Source: Sciurus carolinensis (Eukaryota; Chordata; Mammalia; Rodentia; Sciuridae). From it: a stretch of 64,000 nucleotides of DNA. The notes beneath the pieces were generated by a model. The model worked only from the letters and a program-made list of their open reading frames with translations, was not told where the DNA came from and did not search any database. Shown piece after piece: positions 1 to 10,358 of this stretch. Numbering within the stretch: position 1 is the first letter of the stretch; each line of letters starts with the position of its first letter. Where the stretch lies: NCBI RefSeq assembly GCF_902686445.1, contig NW_025920105.1, positions 2,208,979-2,272,978 on the forward strand, in the 5' to 3' direction. The position numbers and the translations under genes were made by a program.

Positions 1-696
1 CATATGTTCTCAATCATTTCTACTTCTACCTCCTACTGATCTTTGGCTTTTCCTGCAAGTTGAGTCCACCAGGCCTCAGGGTGCTCTGGGGACCACATTT
101 TTGAGTTGTGTCTTGTGGCTCAACTTATCAAGAAAGATATCCACAGGTTTTCTGCATGACCCAGAAAGTTTAATTTTACAACTAGGATGTGAGTTTTGTC
201 CTGTTGAGTCTAGCTAAAGTTAGGACCACAGTTGTACCCTCTTTCTGCCTGGCCAACAGAGAGGACAATACTTTGGGACATGCCTCCTATTGCCTGAGAT
301 GATATTATATTTTTTATGGCCCTGAAAGCTCATCTCAAGAATTTGGATGTAACAGGAATTCAGTTCAACAGTGAAAGGATTGCATCTTTCTCTTAAAGAA
401 ATGTTGTTGGCTTCCTTTTCCACATCCCCAAAATACCTCACAGTATGTTTTATATGATGAATGAGCCTCATAAACTTGCTGACTGATTCACAGGGGAAAA
501 GATGGTCTAGGTGTGCCTCCTGGGATTGTCCAATAAGTCCCATTATTCCTGTCTGCAGTCAATTGCCATAGAATGAGACCTAAGCATTACACCTGAAAGT
601 GCATTTAACACAGCGCTATATTATTATCTCTGTTTCTCCATCAAAACAAGCCTCCTGAACCCTTCCAAACTCATACCATGGAGCTTGTATCTCCCT
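1..696. other. No gene recognised
   Basis: A 108-codon reading frame on the minus strand (220-543) shows no family motif and no plausible regulatory context. I see no repeat that I can name in this stretch. Confidence 0.5.
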
Positions 697-1179
697 GTAG
701 AGAAAAATGGAGTCTTGTTTAAGAATGCTTTCAAAAAGTGAAACCAGGACAAGGAGTAAACAATTTGCATGAGAAACTAAGTGGTCTAGCAGTGCCCCTG
801 TTCAAGAACAGATAAGCTCTCTGTCCAAGAACATTAAAAACTTAAAGACATTTGGTTTCTGCTCTCAAGGCCTGGCTCCTGGCCAGATCTATGTCTGGAG
901 ACCAAACATTACTGATGACACTGAGCCCAGAGGCTCCAGACAATAACTTTATATGTTTACTCCAGTGTATTTAAGAAAGATAAGAAGAACTCAAAGGTGA
1001 AAAGACTGCTTTCTTTGCTTATGTATGCTGCAAAATGCCCATGGCATTTCTCTGGTGCTGAGTTGGTATGCTACCTGTGTTTTCCTTTTGTATATACTTT
1101 ATATGTCTTTTCAAATTTTTTTCTTTATATGTATTAATAAATATTATCTTTTCCTATATGGCTTGTGGTGATACCTTCA
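697..1179 (+). mobile_element. LTR-like segment (tentative)
   Basis: The segment begins TGTAGAGAAAA and ends ATACCTTCA, so it has TG...CA ends. It has a TATA-like TATTTAAG near 969 and a poly(A) signal (AATAAA) near 1136, the layout of a class II LTR. I find no target-site duplication: the left flank is TCTCCC and the right flank is GTGGAA. It could equally be unique sequence. Confidence 0.25.
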
Positions 1180-1235
1180 GTGGAACAACCATATAAATAA
1201 TGTCTTTGCACAGACATGGAAAATACATTCCTGGA

Positions 1236-1551
1236 CACTCCCTAATACCAAAACCAGACAAAAACACATCAAAGAAACAAAACATCAGATCAAAATCCTT
1301 CATTAATATAAATGCAAAACCCTTAATAAAACACTGGAAAATCACATACAAAATCATATTCAAAACATAGTGCATAATGATCAAGTGGGGTTCAGCCCAG
1401 AGATGCAAAGATTGTTCAACATATGGAAATCAATAAATATCATCCATCACAACAACAGACTTAAAATCAAGAATTACAAAATTATGTCAATAGATGAAGA
1501 AAAAGCTCTTGAGAAAATACACAACCCCTTTATGTTCAAAACACTAGAAAA
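1236..1551 (+). mobile_element. Old 5'-truncated L1, upstream part (ORF2 RT)
   Basis: The translation carries the L1 reverse transcriptase stretch that follows the IPKPD motif, including [14 protein letters not shown] (about 1380-1420) and an [15 protein letters not shown] motif before 1535. The element stops at 1551, where another L1 begins, and resumes in frame at 10359 (KTLEK then LGIVQTY). The frame is broken by several substitutions, so this copy is older than its insert. The 5' end is approximate. Confidence 0.8.
1538..1551 (+). repeat. Left target-site duplication of inserted L1
   Basis: The 14-mer AAAACACTAGAAAA recurs perfectly at 10345-10358. It marks the insertion of the L1 at 1552-10344 into the older L1 ORF2, and removing the insert restores the host L1 reading. 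Confidence 0.9.
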
Positions 1552-2842
1552 GGGAGATCCAAGATGGCGGACTAGAGGGAGGCTGCATTCCTTGTCACTC
1601 TGTAACTCTGGTTTCAAGCAGAGGATATCTGTTTCTCAGTGAGGCAGTTTTTGCTTCTTATCAATCCTCTGCTGCTTACCCCATTTGTCTGCTGTGATGA
1701 CCTGTAGTCTGCCAGCATATCGATGCATTTTTTGAGTGCAGATTGCTCACTGTCTGGCATCTATCATCTGCCATTTGTCTGCCTCTCGCCTGTCTATCAC
1801 CTGCCTTACACCTATCCATCACCCAACACACGAGGTTCACCTCCTGATCACCGACAACAGTCAGCAAACTGATCACCCACTGCCAGTGGAGAACCAGCTG
1901 CCTACTGTTGTCTGGAAGTTCACTGTTACAGGACCTGCAGGTTTGATTACACGTGGCTGTCGCCATTTTGAGACTGACTGACTGGCCAGACTGACTGAGC
2001 CCTGTCTCCAGGATACCTCAGCCTGACTGATCACTCCCTGCCTCCAGGGCCTTCACATTGACTGCTCCCTGCCGCCAGGATCCCCAGACCAATGGACTGT
2101 GCCCTGTCACCAGGACCACAGACCAACTGATTGCACCTGGCCTCTGGGATCCCACAAACCAAACACACCCGACCTCCAGGACCCCTGCCTGACCACCCGC
2201 ATCCCGCCTCCAGGACCTCCAGCTGACCACGTCCACACCCTGAGCTGCAGCTCTCCATGTGCCAACACATTTCAAAGCCAGAGCAGCCATCTTGGATAAT
2301 CTTGGAAACTGTAGCTCTGATCTTTAGGTGGGGCAAATCCCATCCTGAGATGCCTGCTGGAGGCTTGAAGCTCATTGTCAGGTACCTCTCATGCATCAGG
2401 ATACTGAACACTGGGAGGTTTCATTATTATATGACTGTTATACTATACATTTTCTTTTTTCTCCTTATTGAAAACATTTAAGTTTTTATTTCTTTACTTT
2501 TCTTGCTCTCTTTTCCTTTTGTTTACCTGTTCCCTCAGAGTCTCTTTCTCACTTTTTTAGCATGCTAATATTCAATTTCTTTTGATTACACTCTCACACT
2601 TTCTATTATCTAGAATTTCTGTATATTCTTTTCTTATCCCATTAACAACCACATTCTACATCCCTCTGCATCCTCTTTGTCCTCCATTAGAAATTGCAGA
2701 CCTTATTGCAAATCTGTTTGTTTTACTGAAGATACTATTTGAACTCATTCTGATTATTATGACAATATTGTTATTGTCCTTATAGAGGTTATTTGGTCTA
2801 GGATTGCATACTTTCTGAATTGGGCACTGCTAATACTGATCT
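1552..2842 (+). promoter_or_regulatory. L1 5' UTR / internal promoter
   Basis: The first 20 bases contain CCAAGATGGCGG (1559-1570), a YY1-type site placed as in other mammalian L1 promoters, where YY1 directs correct start-site use. Positions 1980-2300 are GC-richer, with loosely repeated CCAGGACC-like blocks. Positions 2440-2830 are T-rich. Small frames here on both strands look fortuitous. Confidence 0.6.
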
Positions 2843-2843
2843 C

Positions 2844-3476
2844 CCCTTAAAGAAAAGGTTTTGGAAACCTATAGGGCCACTCTAAGCCCTATGAACAACC
2901 TACTCAATGAAATAATATCAGAAAATTTCCAAAACCTGAAGAATGAAGTGGAAAATCAAATACAAGAGGCTTACAGAACACCAAATGCACAAAATCACAA
3001 CAGCTCCACACCAAGGCACAGTATAATGAAAATGCCTAACATTCAAAATAAAGATAGGATTTTGAAGACCATGAAAGAAAAGCATCAGATTACATATAGG
3101 GGGAAATCAATACGGATAGCAGCAGACTTCTCAACAGACTCTAAAAGCTAGAAGGGCCTGGAACAACATATTGCAAACTCTGAAAGAACATGGTTGCCAG
3201 CCAAGAATCCTATACCCAGTGAAACTAACCTTCAGATTTGAAGATGAAATAAAATCTTTCCATGATAAACAAAAATTAAAAGAATTTACAAAATTCTTAG
3301 AAATTCTTAGAAATTCTTAAAATTCTTAGAAAGCCTGCACTACAGAATATTCTCAACAAAATATTCCATGAGGAGGAAATGAGAAACAACAATGTAGGTC
3401 ACCAAAGGGAGGAACTACCCTAGAGAAAAACAACTCAAAGGAGAAACCAAACCAACTTAAAAATCAAAAATAAGCC
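2844..3476 (+). pseudogene. L1 ORF1 (RNA-binding protein), degraded
   Basis: L1 ORF1 encodes a trimeric RNA-binding chaperone. A coiled-coil-like stretch (LNEIISENFQNLKNEVENQI, about 2893-2952) is followed by PRHSIMKM and ITYRGKSIRIAADFS (to about 3130), matching the central RRM region. A shifted frame then gives AWNNILQTLKEHGCQPRILY and later DKQKLKEF, the C-terminal domain. The coiled coil is much shorter than normal, so internal sequence is missing. A stop at 3149 and a frameshift break the frame. A small tandem duplication of AAATTCTTAG lies at 3289-3331. Confidence 0.75.
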
Positions 3477-3478
3477 AA

Positions 3479-5010
3479 ATGACTGGGAATACAAATCATA
3501 TCTCAATAATAATCCTGAACATTAATGGCCTAAACTCATCAATCAAAAGGCATAGACTGGCAGAATGGATTAAAAAGGAAGACCCAAAAATATGCTGTGT
3601 GCATGAGACTCATAGAAAAAGACATCCACAGACTAAAGGTGAAAGGATGGGAAAAAACCTACCATGCACATGGACTGAGTAAAAAAGTGGGGTTTTCCAT
3701 CATTATATCAGGTAAAGTGGACTTCAAGCCAAAGTTAGTCAGAAGGGATAAAGAAGGAACCATAAATCAGGAAGACATAATGATAGTAAATATTTATGCC
3801 CCAAACAATGGTGCATCCCTGTACATCAAACAAATCCTTCTCAATTTCACAAATCACATAGACCACAACACAATAATTCTGGGTGACTTTAATGCACCAC
3901 TGTCACCACTAGATAGATCTTCCAAACAAAATCCAACCAAAGAGACCATAGAACTCAATAACACAATCAATAACCTAGACTTAATAGACATATATAGAAT
4001 ATTCCATCCATCAATGAGCAGATTCACTTTCTTCTCAGAAGCACATGGAACCTTCTCGAAAATAGACCATATGTTATGCCACAAAGAAGCCCTTAGGAAA
4101 TGCAAAAATATAGAGATACTGCCTTGTGTTCTATCAGATCATAATGGACTGAGAATAGAAATCAATAACAAAATAAAAAACAGAAATTACTCTAACACCT
4201 GGAGACTAAATAATATGCTATTGAATGAAACATGGATAACAAAAAACATCAGGGAGAAGACAAAAAAATTCTTAGAGGTCAATGAGAATGATGATACAAC
4301 ATATCAAAATCTGTGGGACACTATGAAAGCAGTACTAAGAGGAAAATTCATTTCATGGAGCACATTCCAGAAAAGAATGAAAAGTCAACAACTAAATGAC
4401 CTAACATTACAGCTCAAAGCCTTAGAAAAGAAGAACAGAATAACAGCAAAAGTAGAAGACAGAAAATAATTAAAATCAGAGCTGAAATCAATGAAATTGA
4501 AATAAAAGAAACAATTCAAAAAATTGACAAAACAAAAAGTTGGTTCTTTGAGAAAGTAAACAATATAGAAAAACCCTTAGCCACACTAACAAAGAGAAGG
4601 AGAGAGAAAACTCAAATTACTAAAATTTGTGATGAAAATGGAAATATCACCACAGACACCACTGAGATACAGAACATAGTGAGAAGCTTCTTTGAAAATC
4701 TGTATTCCAACAAAATAGAAACTACTGAAGACATTGACAAATTTCTAGAGACATATGCTCCTCCCAAACTGAACCAAGAGAACATACACAATTTAAACAG
4801 ATCAATACCAAGCAATGAAATAGAAGAAGCCATTAAAAATCTACCATCCAAGAAAAGCCCAGGACCACAGGGATTCTCAGCCTAGTTCTACAAGACCTTC
4901 AAAGAAGAACTCATTCAAATACTTCTCAAAGTATTCCAGGAAATAGAAAATGAGGGTACCCTACTGAACTCATTCTATAAAGCTAATATCACCCTCATAT
5001 CCAAACCAGG
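3479..5010 (+). pseudogene. L1 ORF2, endonuclease and start of RT
   Basis: ORF2 encodes endonuclease plus reverse transcriptase. It opens with MTGNTNHISIIILNINGLNS, as in L1 endonucleases. A frameshift near 3620 moves the reading to a 290-residue frame (3597-4469) carrying VNIYAPN, ILGDFNAP, RFTFFS and LSDHNGLRIEI, the endonuclease active-site blocks. Another shift near 4470 leads to SWFFEKVN, then the frame 4679-4885 with SKKSPGPQGFSA, a stop, and TFKEELI to ITLISKPG at the ERV junction. Confidence 0.85.
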
Positions 5011-5011
5011 C

Positions 5012-5773
5012 TGTTGGTGGCTATGCCTGGTGGATGGTGCCAAGATGGTGCCTGGCAGCTAGCCAGAGGTTGCTTTGATCACATTGGCGATGAGGAGGTT
5101 GATTAACATAAGCACACCCAGGTGATTTGTCATTGGTTATATTCTATTAAGTACATGCACACAACACATGCATAGGTGTTCCCAAGTACTCCTACTTGTG
5201 CCTGCTCATTTTAACCTTTGCCATGATAGGGCAGCTGGCTCCTTGCCTGATCTCAACTGGCATGGCACCACCCTGCACCTCCTGGAGGGAATATCAGCGG
5301 GCAGTAGGTGGAAGGCAAGAAGCAGCAGTAAGCAGCAGCAGCTAGCAGAGAGAAGAAGCAGCAGTAAGCAGAAGCAGCTAGCCCTCGGATAGATAGCACC
5401 TAGTTCACAGGATGCGGGACACAACTCTAAGAAGAAATAGATCTCTGATAAGCATAGAAGCCTCTCTTCTCTAACTTCTCTAAGCAAGTTCTCTTCCTCT
5501 AAGCAAAGTTTCTCTTCCTCTAAGCAAAGTTTCTCTTCCTCTAAGCAAATACTCTCTTCCTGATAAGCAAAGTTTCTCTTCCTCTAAGCAAAGTTTCTCT
5601 TCCTCTAAGCAAAGTCTCTCTTCCTGATAAGCAAAGTTTCTCTTCCTCTAAGCAAAGCCTATTTTTCTCTCAAAGTCTCTCTTCCTCTATAAATTAGTGA
5701 ATATAGGAAAAGTAGTTTATTTTCAGTCCACCTCCGATAAATACCTATGCAATTGTTGCTGCGGGTGGCGACA
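5012..5773 (+). mobile_element. 5' LTR of the provirus
   Basis: It starts TGTTGGTGGC and runs to GGTGGCGACA just before the PBS. U3 has a YY1-like CAAGATGGTG (about 5040). GGGAATATCAGCGGG (about 5288) sits where the related solo LTR at 36 kb has GGGAATATAAGCGGG, so the TATA box is mutated here (TATAAG to TATCAG). The R/U5 half contains a tandem repeat. The antisense LTR at 36004-36653 is the same family. Confidence 0.8.
5478..5660 (+). repeat. About 20-bp tandem repeat inside the LTR
   Basis: About nine units of a TCTAAGCAAAGTTTCTCTTCC-like sequence follow one another. The sister LTR at 36 kb has only two or three units at the same place, so the array expanded in this copy or contracted in the other. 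Confidence 0.8.
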
Positions 5774-5775
5774 AA

Positions 5776-5793
5776 TGGCAGCCCATACAGGGA
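5776..5793 (+). promoter_or_regulatory. Primer binding site, tRNA-Lys type
   Basis: TGGCAGCCCATACAGGGA directly follows the LTR and resembles the complement of the tRNA-Lys 3' end (TGGCGCCCGAACAGGGA) with a few changes. This is the primer type of lentiviruses and many betaretroviruses, unlike the tRNA-Phe type of mouse IAP. Confidence 0.65.
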
Positions 5794-6100
5794 TGGGGAG
5801 CGTACAGGGAGAGGGAAATCTTATAAGGAAAAAGGAAATTGTAACGGTGGGGAAAGTAAACTGAGGAACCTTGCAAAAATAGGGCGAGGGAAAATTCAAA
5901 GTCCGCCTCCAGGAATAGGTACGGCAGGGAAAGTAGAAACCTCGCAGGAGTCTCTGGCCAGAGCAGTTTAAGGACGAGGGATAGTAAAAAGAAACGGGTC
6001 GGTCAAAAACTAAAGGTCACAAAGGACATGACAGTGAAGTGCAAAAATGTGTGTATTTTGTGTTGTTTGTGTTTGTCAAATTCAAGAATCTTGCTCTAAG

Positions 6101-6320
6101 TAGTAAGGTAAGCTGAGGCCCTGTCTCTGTCTGAAGCAGTTAGGTGCTCAGGTAAGCTGAGTCCCTGTCTCTAGGGCAGTTAACCCCTGTCCCTGGGGCA
6201 GTTAGGAACTCAGGTAAGCTGAGACCCTGTCTCTAGGGCAGTTAACCCCTATCCCTGGGGTAGTTAGGAACTCAGGTAAGCTGAGGCCCTGTCTTTCTAA
6301 GGCAGTTAGGCACTCAGGAT
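6101..6320 (+). repeat. Leader tandem repeat with reiterated splice donors
   Basis: Blocks of CAGGTAAGCTGAG...CCCTGTCTCT...GGGCAGTTA repeat, with GGTAAGC starting at about 6107, 6151, 6213 and 6275. The last three are spaced 62 bp apart. Each carries a near-consensus 5' splice site (CAG/GTAAGC), in the place where a retroviral leader normally holds a single major donor. Confidence 0.75.
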
Positions 6321-6415
6321 ACCAGGTCGGGTGATGAAAGGAGCTCCGGAATGTGTGTATTCTGTATTTTTTGTGTGTTTCTACTACTGTTAGTGTGTCC
6401 TTTGTACAGTAAAAG

Positions 6416-7260
6416 ATGGGTGCAGAAATATCATGAAATCAGTCTGAAAGGATAATTCAAAAAGGAGGTGTGAAAAATATATTACAAGGAGAAGAAGTAC
6501 TGGAAGAGAATAAAGAGGAAGTTAGCTGGGGTAGGCAAAAACAGGAAAGTTCTGGGGAGGAAGGAAACACTGGGAAGAATTAGAAAAAGGAAACCACTGC
6601 ATGATCATATGTTCAAACTCTAGCAGAAATAAGCCCAGGGTTTAGAGAGGAAAAGCTGCTCAATGTGCCATAAGGGATCTTCATAAACAGGATCTAATAG
6701 CAACAGAAAAGAACTGTTAAAGAGAACAAAGTGGGTAATACTCAGAAAGTTTAAGAACAAGGGAAAAACATAGGAGAAAGCTAAACCTAATACAAAGAAC
6801 CCACAAAAGGAATAATTGAGTGGTAGTGAATACTTAAGAACAAGGGAAAAGGTAGGAGAGAGCTGAATCTACTACAAAGAACTTAAAGAGACAGGGATGA
6901 CTGATTGGAAACAGCTATGCAAAGCAGTGTTATCTGGAGGACAATATCTGAATTGGAGGGCTAAGTGGCAAGAAATAGCTGTTGAAACTGCTTGCAGAAA
7001 TGCAGTAGCAAGGTTTTCTAATAGAAATGTTGATATGTTAACAAGAGAAGGCCAATACGCTTCAATAGATAATCAAAATCAATATAATCCTGGAGTGTAT
7101 TGACAAACCTAAGGCCCTTCAACCCTTAGGTCTTTGCCCAAAGTTCAGAAAAGGAAAACATTGGGCTAACAAGTGCAGATTAGTTACTGATGTTGAGGGC
7201 AAGATGTTACCCAATCATTTAAGAAATGGGCACAGGGCTCTTCGGCTCAAGGCTAACAAA
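6416..7260 (+). pseudogene. gag remnant (start, capsid, zinc knuckle)
   Basis: Gag is the retroviral structural polyprotein. An ATG at 6416 gives MGAEIS, a myristoylation-type start, and is followed at once by a stop. The 68-codon frame 6897-7103 (DWKQLCKAVLSGGQYLNW, then DMLTREGQYA) is the betaretroviral capsid C-terminal region. Positions 7130-7180 translate to CPKFRKGKHWANKC, a CCHC knuckle whose second cysteine is changed to F. The matrix and N-terminal capsid are scrambled or lost. Confidence 0.75.
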
Positions 7261-7379
7261 TGTATGGAACTTTAGAGGGGAACAAAGTCAGGTCAAAAAT
7301 TCGGGTGGTTTCTCGACATAATCCTTTCTATCCATAAAAAACAACCTATTCCTAAGCCCCTGAATGTTTCTCCTAATGG

Positions 7380-7600
7380 TGCTGCTGCAGTAGTTACTCA
7401 CCAAAATACTATTATTCAGATTACATCTCAAAAATCGGCTCAGTTGGTGGAAATGAAAGCAGCCATCATAGTCCTTATAGAGTTTAAGGAATAACAGATC
7501 TTTTTGCTGATAGTGATTGCATCACTCAGGCGATTCCCAAATTAGAATTGACTGGACCCATAGCCCCTCATAAGCTGATTTAGCCACTCAGATGGTTTTC
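7380..7600 (+). pseudogene. pol remnant: RNase H
   Basis: The frames read SAQLVEMKAAI (7434-7466) and LFADSDCITQAIPKLE (about 7500-7545). These fit the E-containing helix and the D-containing strand of retroviral RNase H, split by a frameshift and a stop. It follows gag after only about 120 bp, so protease and the RT polymerase domain have been deleted. Confidence 0.6.
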
Positions 7601-7859
7601 ATATTTTTCTCAGTAAAGCAAGCTGCTTATTTTCATCCTGTGTAACTTACTTTCTAATTCTTCATGTTGGTGCCTCACCTTTGAGGAGGGTCTATAAGTA
7701 AAGGGAAGTGCACTGATTAATAGAGCTAGTACTGTAATATGTAGAGGGAGTGAAACAATTAGTATTTTCATGTACTCCTGTGTGCCTAGCTCTTCCTTTT
7801 TTTTTTTTTGACTTTTAATGAGAACTTCTCTAGACAGTTATTTTCACAGATCACACAAC
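7601..7859 (+). other. ERV interior, not assignable
   Basis: This decayed proviral sequence between the RNase H and env remnants has a T13 run near 7798. I cannot assign a domain. Confidence 0.4.
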
Positions 7860-8271
7860 AATGGACAGGTAGTTTTGACGAGTAAGTAGCAAAGCTTCAA
7901 CAACAAATCCTCACCACAAATGTCACTAATGTGGAAGTCAAACTGGGAGGACTTATCACAGGAGCATTAGATGGTTAGAACTATTTGGGGGACTCTTAAG
8001 TTTTACACTAATAACCTTGGGTATGCTTGTGTTAATTCTATTCTACATCTACAAACGCTTCAAAGTCAGTCAACAGGCTCATAATATGATCATAAAATAG
8101 GCCATGGCTGCCCTTGAAGCAGAACAATCTTAGTATGTTGGATCAGTAGTCAGAGATGGGTAACCATGGGAAAACACTGTACCAACCTAACACAGAAGGG
8201 CCAACCCTGGATATTGATTCCCAGAACCAAAGACAGGCACGATCCCTGCCACCTTCCTTTTTATTTCATAT
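7860..8271 (+). pseudogene. env remnant: TM membrane anchor and tail
   Basis: A frame near 7985-8060 gives LLSFTLITLGMLVLILF followed by YIYKRFKVSQQAHN, a membrane anchor with a basic cytoplasmic tail. It lies just upstream of the polypurine tract, where env TM should end. No SU or fusion peptide is visible. Confidence 0.65.
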
Positions 8272-8295
8272 AAGGAAGGGGGAGATGTTGGGGGC
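8272..8295 (+). mobile_element. Polypurine tract and 3' LTR stub
   Basis: AAGGAAGGGGGAGA (8272-8285) is the plus-strand primer site. TGTTGGGGGC (8286-8295) equals the first ten bases of the sister LTR at 36 kb. L1 sequence then resumes at once, so the rest of the 3' LTR is gone. Confidence 0.85.
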
Positions 8296-10125
8296 TTCTT
8301 TCACCACTTCTATTAAACTTTGTCCTTGAAACTCTAGCCAGAGCAATTAGGCAAAGAAATTAAAGGGACATGAAGAGGAAAAGAGGAACTTAAGTTGTCA
8401 CTATTTGCGGATGACATAATTCTATATTTAGAGGGTCCAAAAACCTCCTCCAGAAAACTTCTAGACCTCATCAATGAATTTAGTAAAATAGCAGGCTATA
8501 AAATCCACATGCATAAATCTAATGCATTTCTATACACAAGCAATGAAACAGCTGAAAGGGAAATGAGGAAAACAACTTTTAATATCCTCAAAAAAATAAA
8601 ATACTTGGGAATCAATCTAACCAAAGAGGTAAAAGATCTCTACAATGAAAACTACAAAACATTGAATAAAGAAATTGAGGAAGACCTTAGAAGATGGAAA
8701 GATCTCCCATGTTCTTGGAGAGGCAGAATTAATATTGTCAAAATGGCCACACTACCAAAAGTGCTATACAGATTCAATGCAATTCCAATTAAAATCCCAA
8801 TGAAGTACCTTACAGAATTAGAGCAAGCAATCATGAAATTCTTCTGGAAGAATTAGAATCCCAGAATAGCTAAAGCAAAACTTAGCAGGAAGAGTGAAGC
8901 AGGGGGTATCACAATACCAGAACTTCAAGTATACTTACAAAGCTATAGTAACAAAAACAGCATGGTATTGACACCAAAATAGGCAGGTAGATCAATGGTA
9001 CAGAATACAGGACATGGACACAAACACAAATAAATACAATTTTCTCATACTAGACAAAGGTGCCAAAAATATGCAACGGAGAAAAGATAGCCTCTTCAAC
9101 AAATGGTGCTGGAAAAACTGGAAATGCATATGCAACAGAATAAAACTAAACCCCTATCTCTCACCCTACACAAAACTCAACTCACAATGGATCAAGAACC
9201 TCAAAATCAGACCAGAGACCCTGCATCTTACAGAAGAAAAAGTAGGCCCAAATCTTCAACTTGTTGTCCTAAGATCAGACTTCCTTAACAGGACTCTCAT
9301 AGCACAAGAAATAAAAGCAAGAATCAACAACTGGGATAGATTCAAACTAAATAGCATTCTCTCAGCAAAGGAAACTATCAGCAATGCGAACACAGAGCCT
9401 ACAGAGTGGGAGAGTATCTTTGCCACTCATACTTCAGATAGAGCACTAATTTCCAGAATCTATAAAGAGCTCAAAAAACTCTACACCAATTATACAAATA
9501 ACCCAGTCAACAAATGGGCTAAGGATATGAAAAGACACTTCACAGAAGAAGATCTACAAGCAATTAGCAAAAGTATGAAAAAATGGTCATCATCTCTAGT
9601 AATAAGAGAAATGCAAATCAAAACTACACTAAGATTCCATCTCACCTCCATTAGAATGGTGATTATCAAGAATGCAAGCAACAATAGGTGTTGGAGAGGA
9701 TGTTGGGAAAAAGGTACATTCATACATTTCTGGTGGGGATGCAAATTAGTGCAGCCATTATGGAGAGCAGTGTGCAGATTCCTTAGAAAACTTGGAATGG
9801 ACCCACTTTTTGACCCAGCTATCCCACTCCTTGGCCTATACCAAAGGACTTAAAATCAGCATTCTACAGAGATACAGCCACATCAATGTTCATAGCTGCT
9901 CAATTCACAATAACCAGATTGTGGAACCAACCTAGATGTCCTTCAAATGATGAATGGATAATGAAACTGTGGTATTTATATACAATGGAATATTACTCAG
10001 CTATAAAGAATAATAAAATTTTGGCATTTGCAGGCAAATGGATGAAATTGGAGAATATCATGCTAAGTGAAATAAGCCAATCTCAAAAATCTAAAAGACG
10101 AATGATCTCACTAATAAGCGGATGA
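8295..10125 (+). pseudogene. L1 ORF2, RT catalytic core to C-terminus
   Basis: The frame at 8395 carries [12 protein letters not shown], the RT active-site FADD. The following frame continues through [14 protein letters not shown] and [20 protein letters not shown] to a stop at 8854. After a frameshift, the 279-residue frame 9014-9853 covers WCWKNWKCICNRIKLNPYLS to [20 protein letters not shown]. This is the C-terminal cysteine-rich region, here with one H/F change. A last frame ends at 10125 after MEYYSAIKNNKILAFAGKW. Confidence 0.85.
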
Positions 10126-10344
10126 TGACACATAATGGGGTATGGGAGGGGGCAAGAATGGAGGAAGGAAGGACTGTATAGAGGGAAAAGAGAGGTGGGA
10201 GGGGTGGGGGGAAATAAAATTAATGGAATGAATCAAACATCATTATCCTATGTAAATGTATGATTGCACAAGTGGTATGCTGTAACTCCATGTACAAACA
10301 GAAACAACATGTATCTCATTTTTTACAGTAAAAATAAATTTAAA
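10126..10344 (+). other. L1 3' UTR and A-rich tail
   Basis: A G-rich tract (GGGAGGGGGCAAGAATGGAGG, GTGGGAGGGGTGGGGGGAAA) is followed by CATCATTATCCTATGTAAATG and ends TAAAAATAAATTTAAA. Other L1s in this window share the layout. Confidence 0.75.
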
Positions 10345-10358
10345 AAAACACTAGAAAA
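10345..10358 (+). repeat. Right target-site duplication of inserted L1
   Basis: AAAACACTAGAAAA is identical to 1538-1551. Confidence 0.9.

Larger units (their letters stand above)
5012..8295 (+). mobile_element. Class II (betaretrovirus-like) ERV, internally deleted
   Basis: The order is 5' LTR, Lys-type primer binding site, leader, gag start, capsid and zinc-knuckle remnants, RNase H remnant, env TM tail, polypurine tract and a 10-bp stub of the 3' LTR. Protease, most of RT, integrase and env SU are missing. All frames carry stops. It lies in sense orientation within L1 ORF2. The left flank is CCAGGC, and the matching right flank was lost with L1 sequence. The family belongs to the IAP/MMTV/HERV-K side of ERVs by capsid and PBS type; the exact family name needs a library search. 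Confidence 0.85.
1552..10344 (+). mobile_element. Near full-length L1, interrupted by an ERV
   Basis: The element starts at its true 5' end (GGGAGATCCAAGATGGCGG) and has a 5' UTR, a degraded ORF1, ORF2 and a G-rich 3' UTR ending in a short A-rich tail. A class II provirus sits at 5012-8295 inside ORF2, and about 420 bp of ORF2 are missing at its right edge. Frameshifts near 3620 and 4470, and stops such as 4883 and 8854, show it is no longer active. The flanking 14-bp duplication confirms target-primed insertion into an older L1. Confidence 0.85.

Noticed and set aside
1736..2411. Several frames on both strands in 1.7-2.4 kb
   Set aside because: They lie in the L1 5' UTR, which is GC-rich and stop-poor. 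None continues into ORF1.
5168..5487. Frames in the LTR on both strands
   Set aside because: They arise from CAG/AGC-rich repeats in the LTR and have no family similarity.
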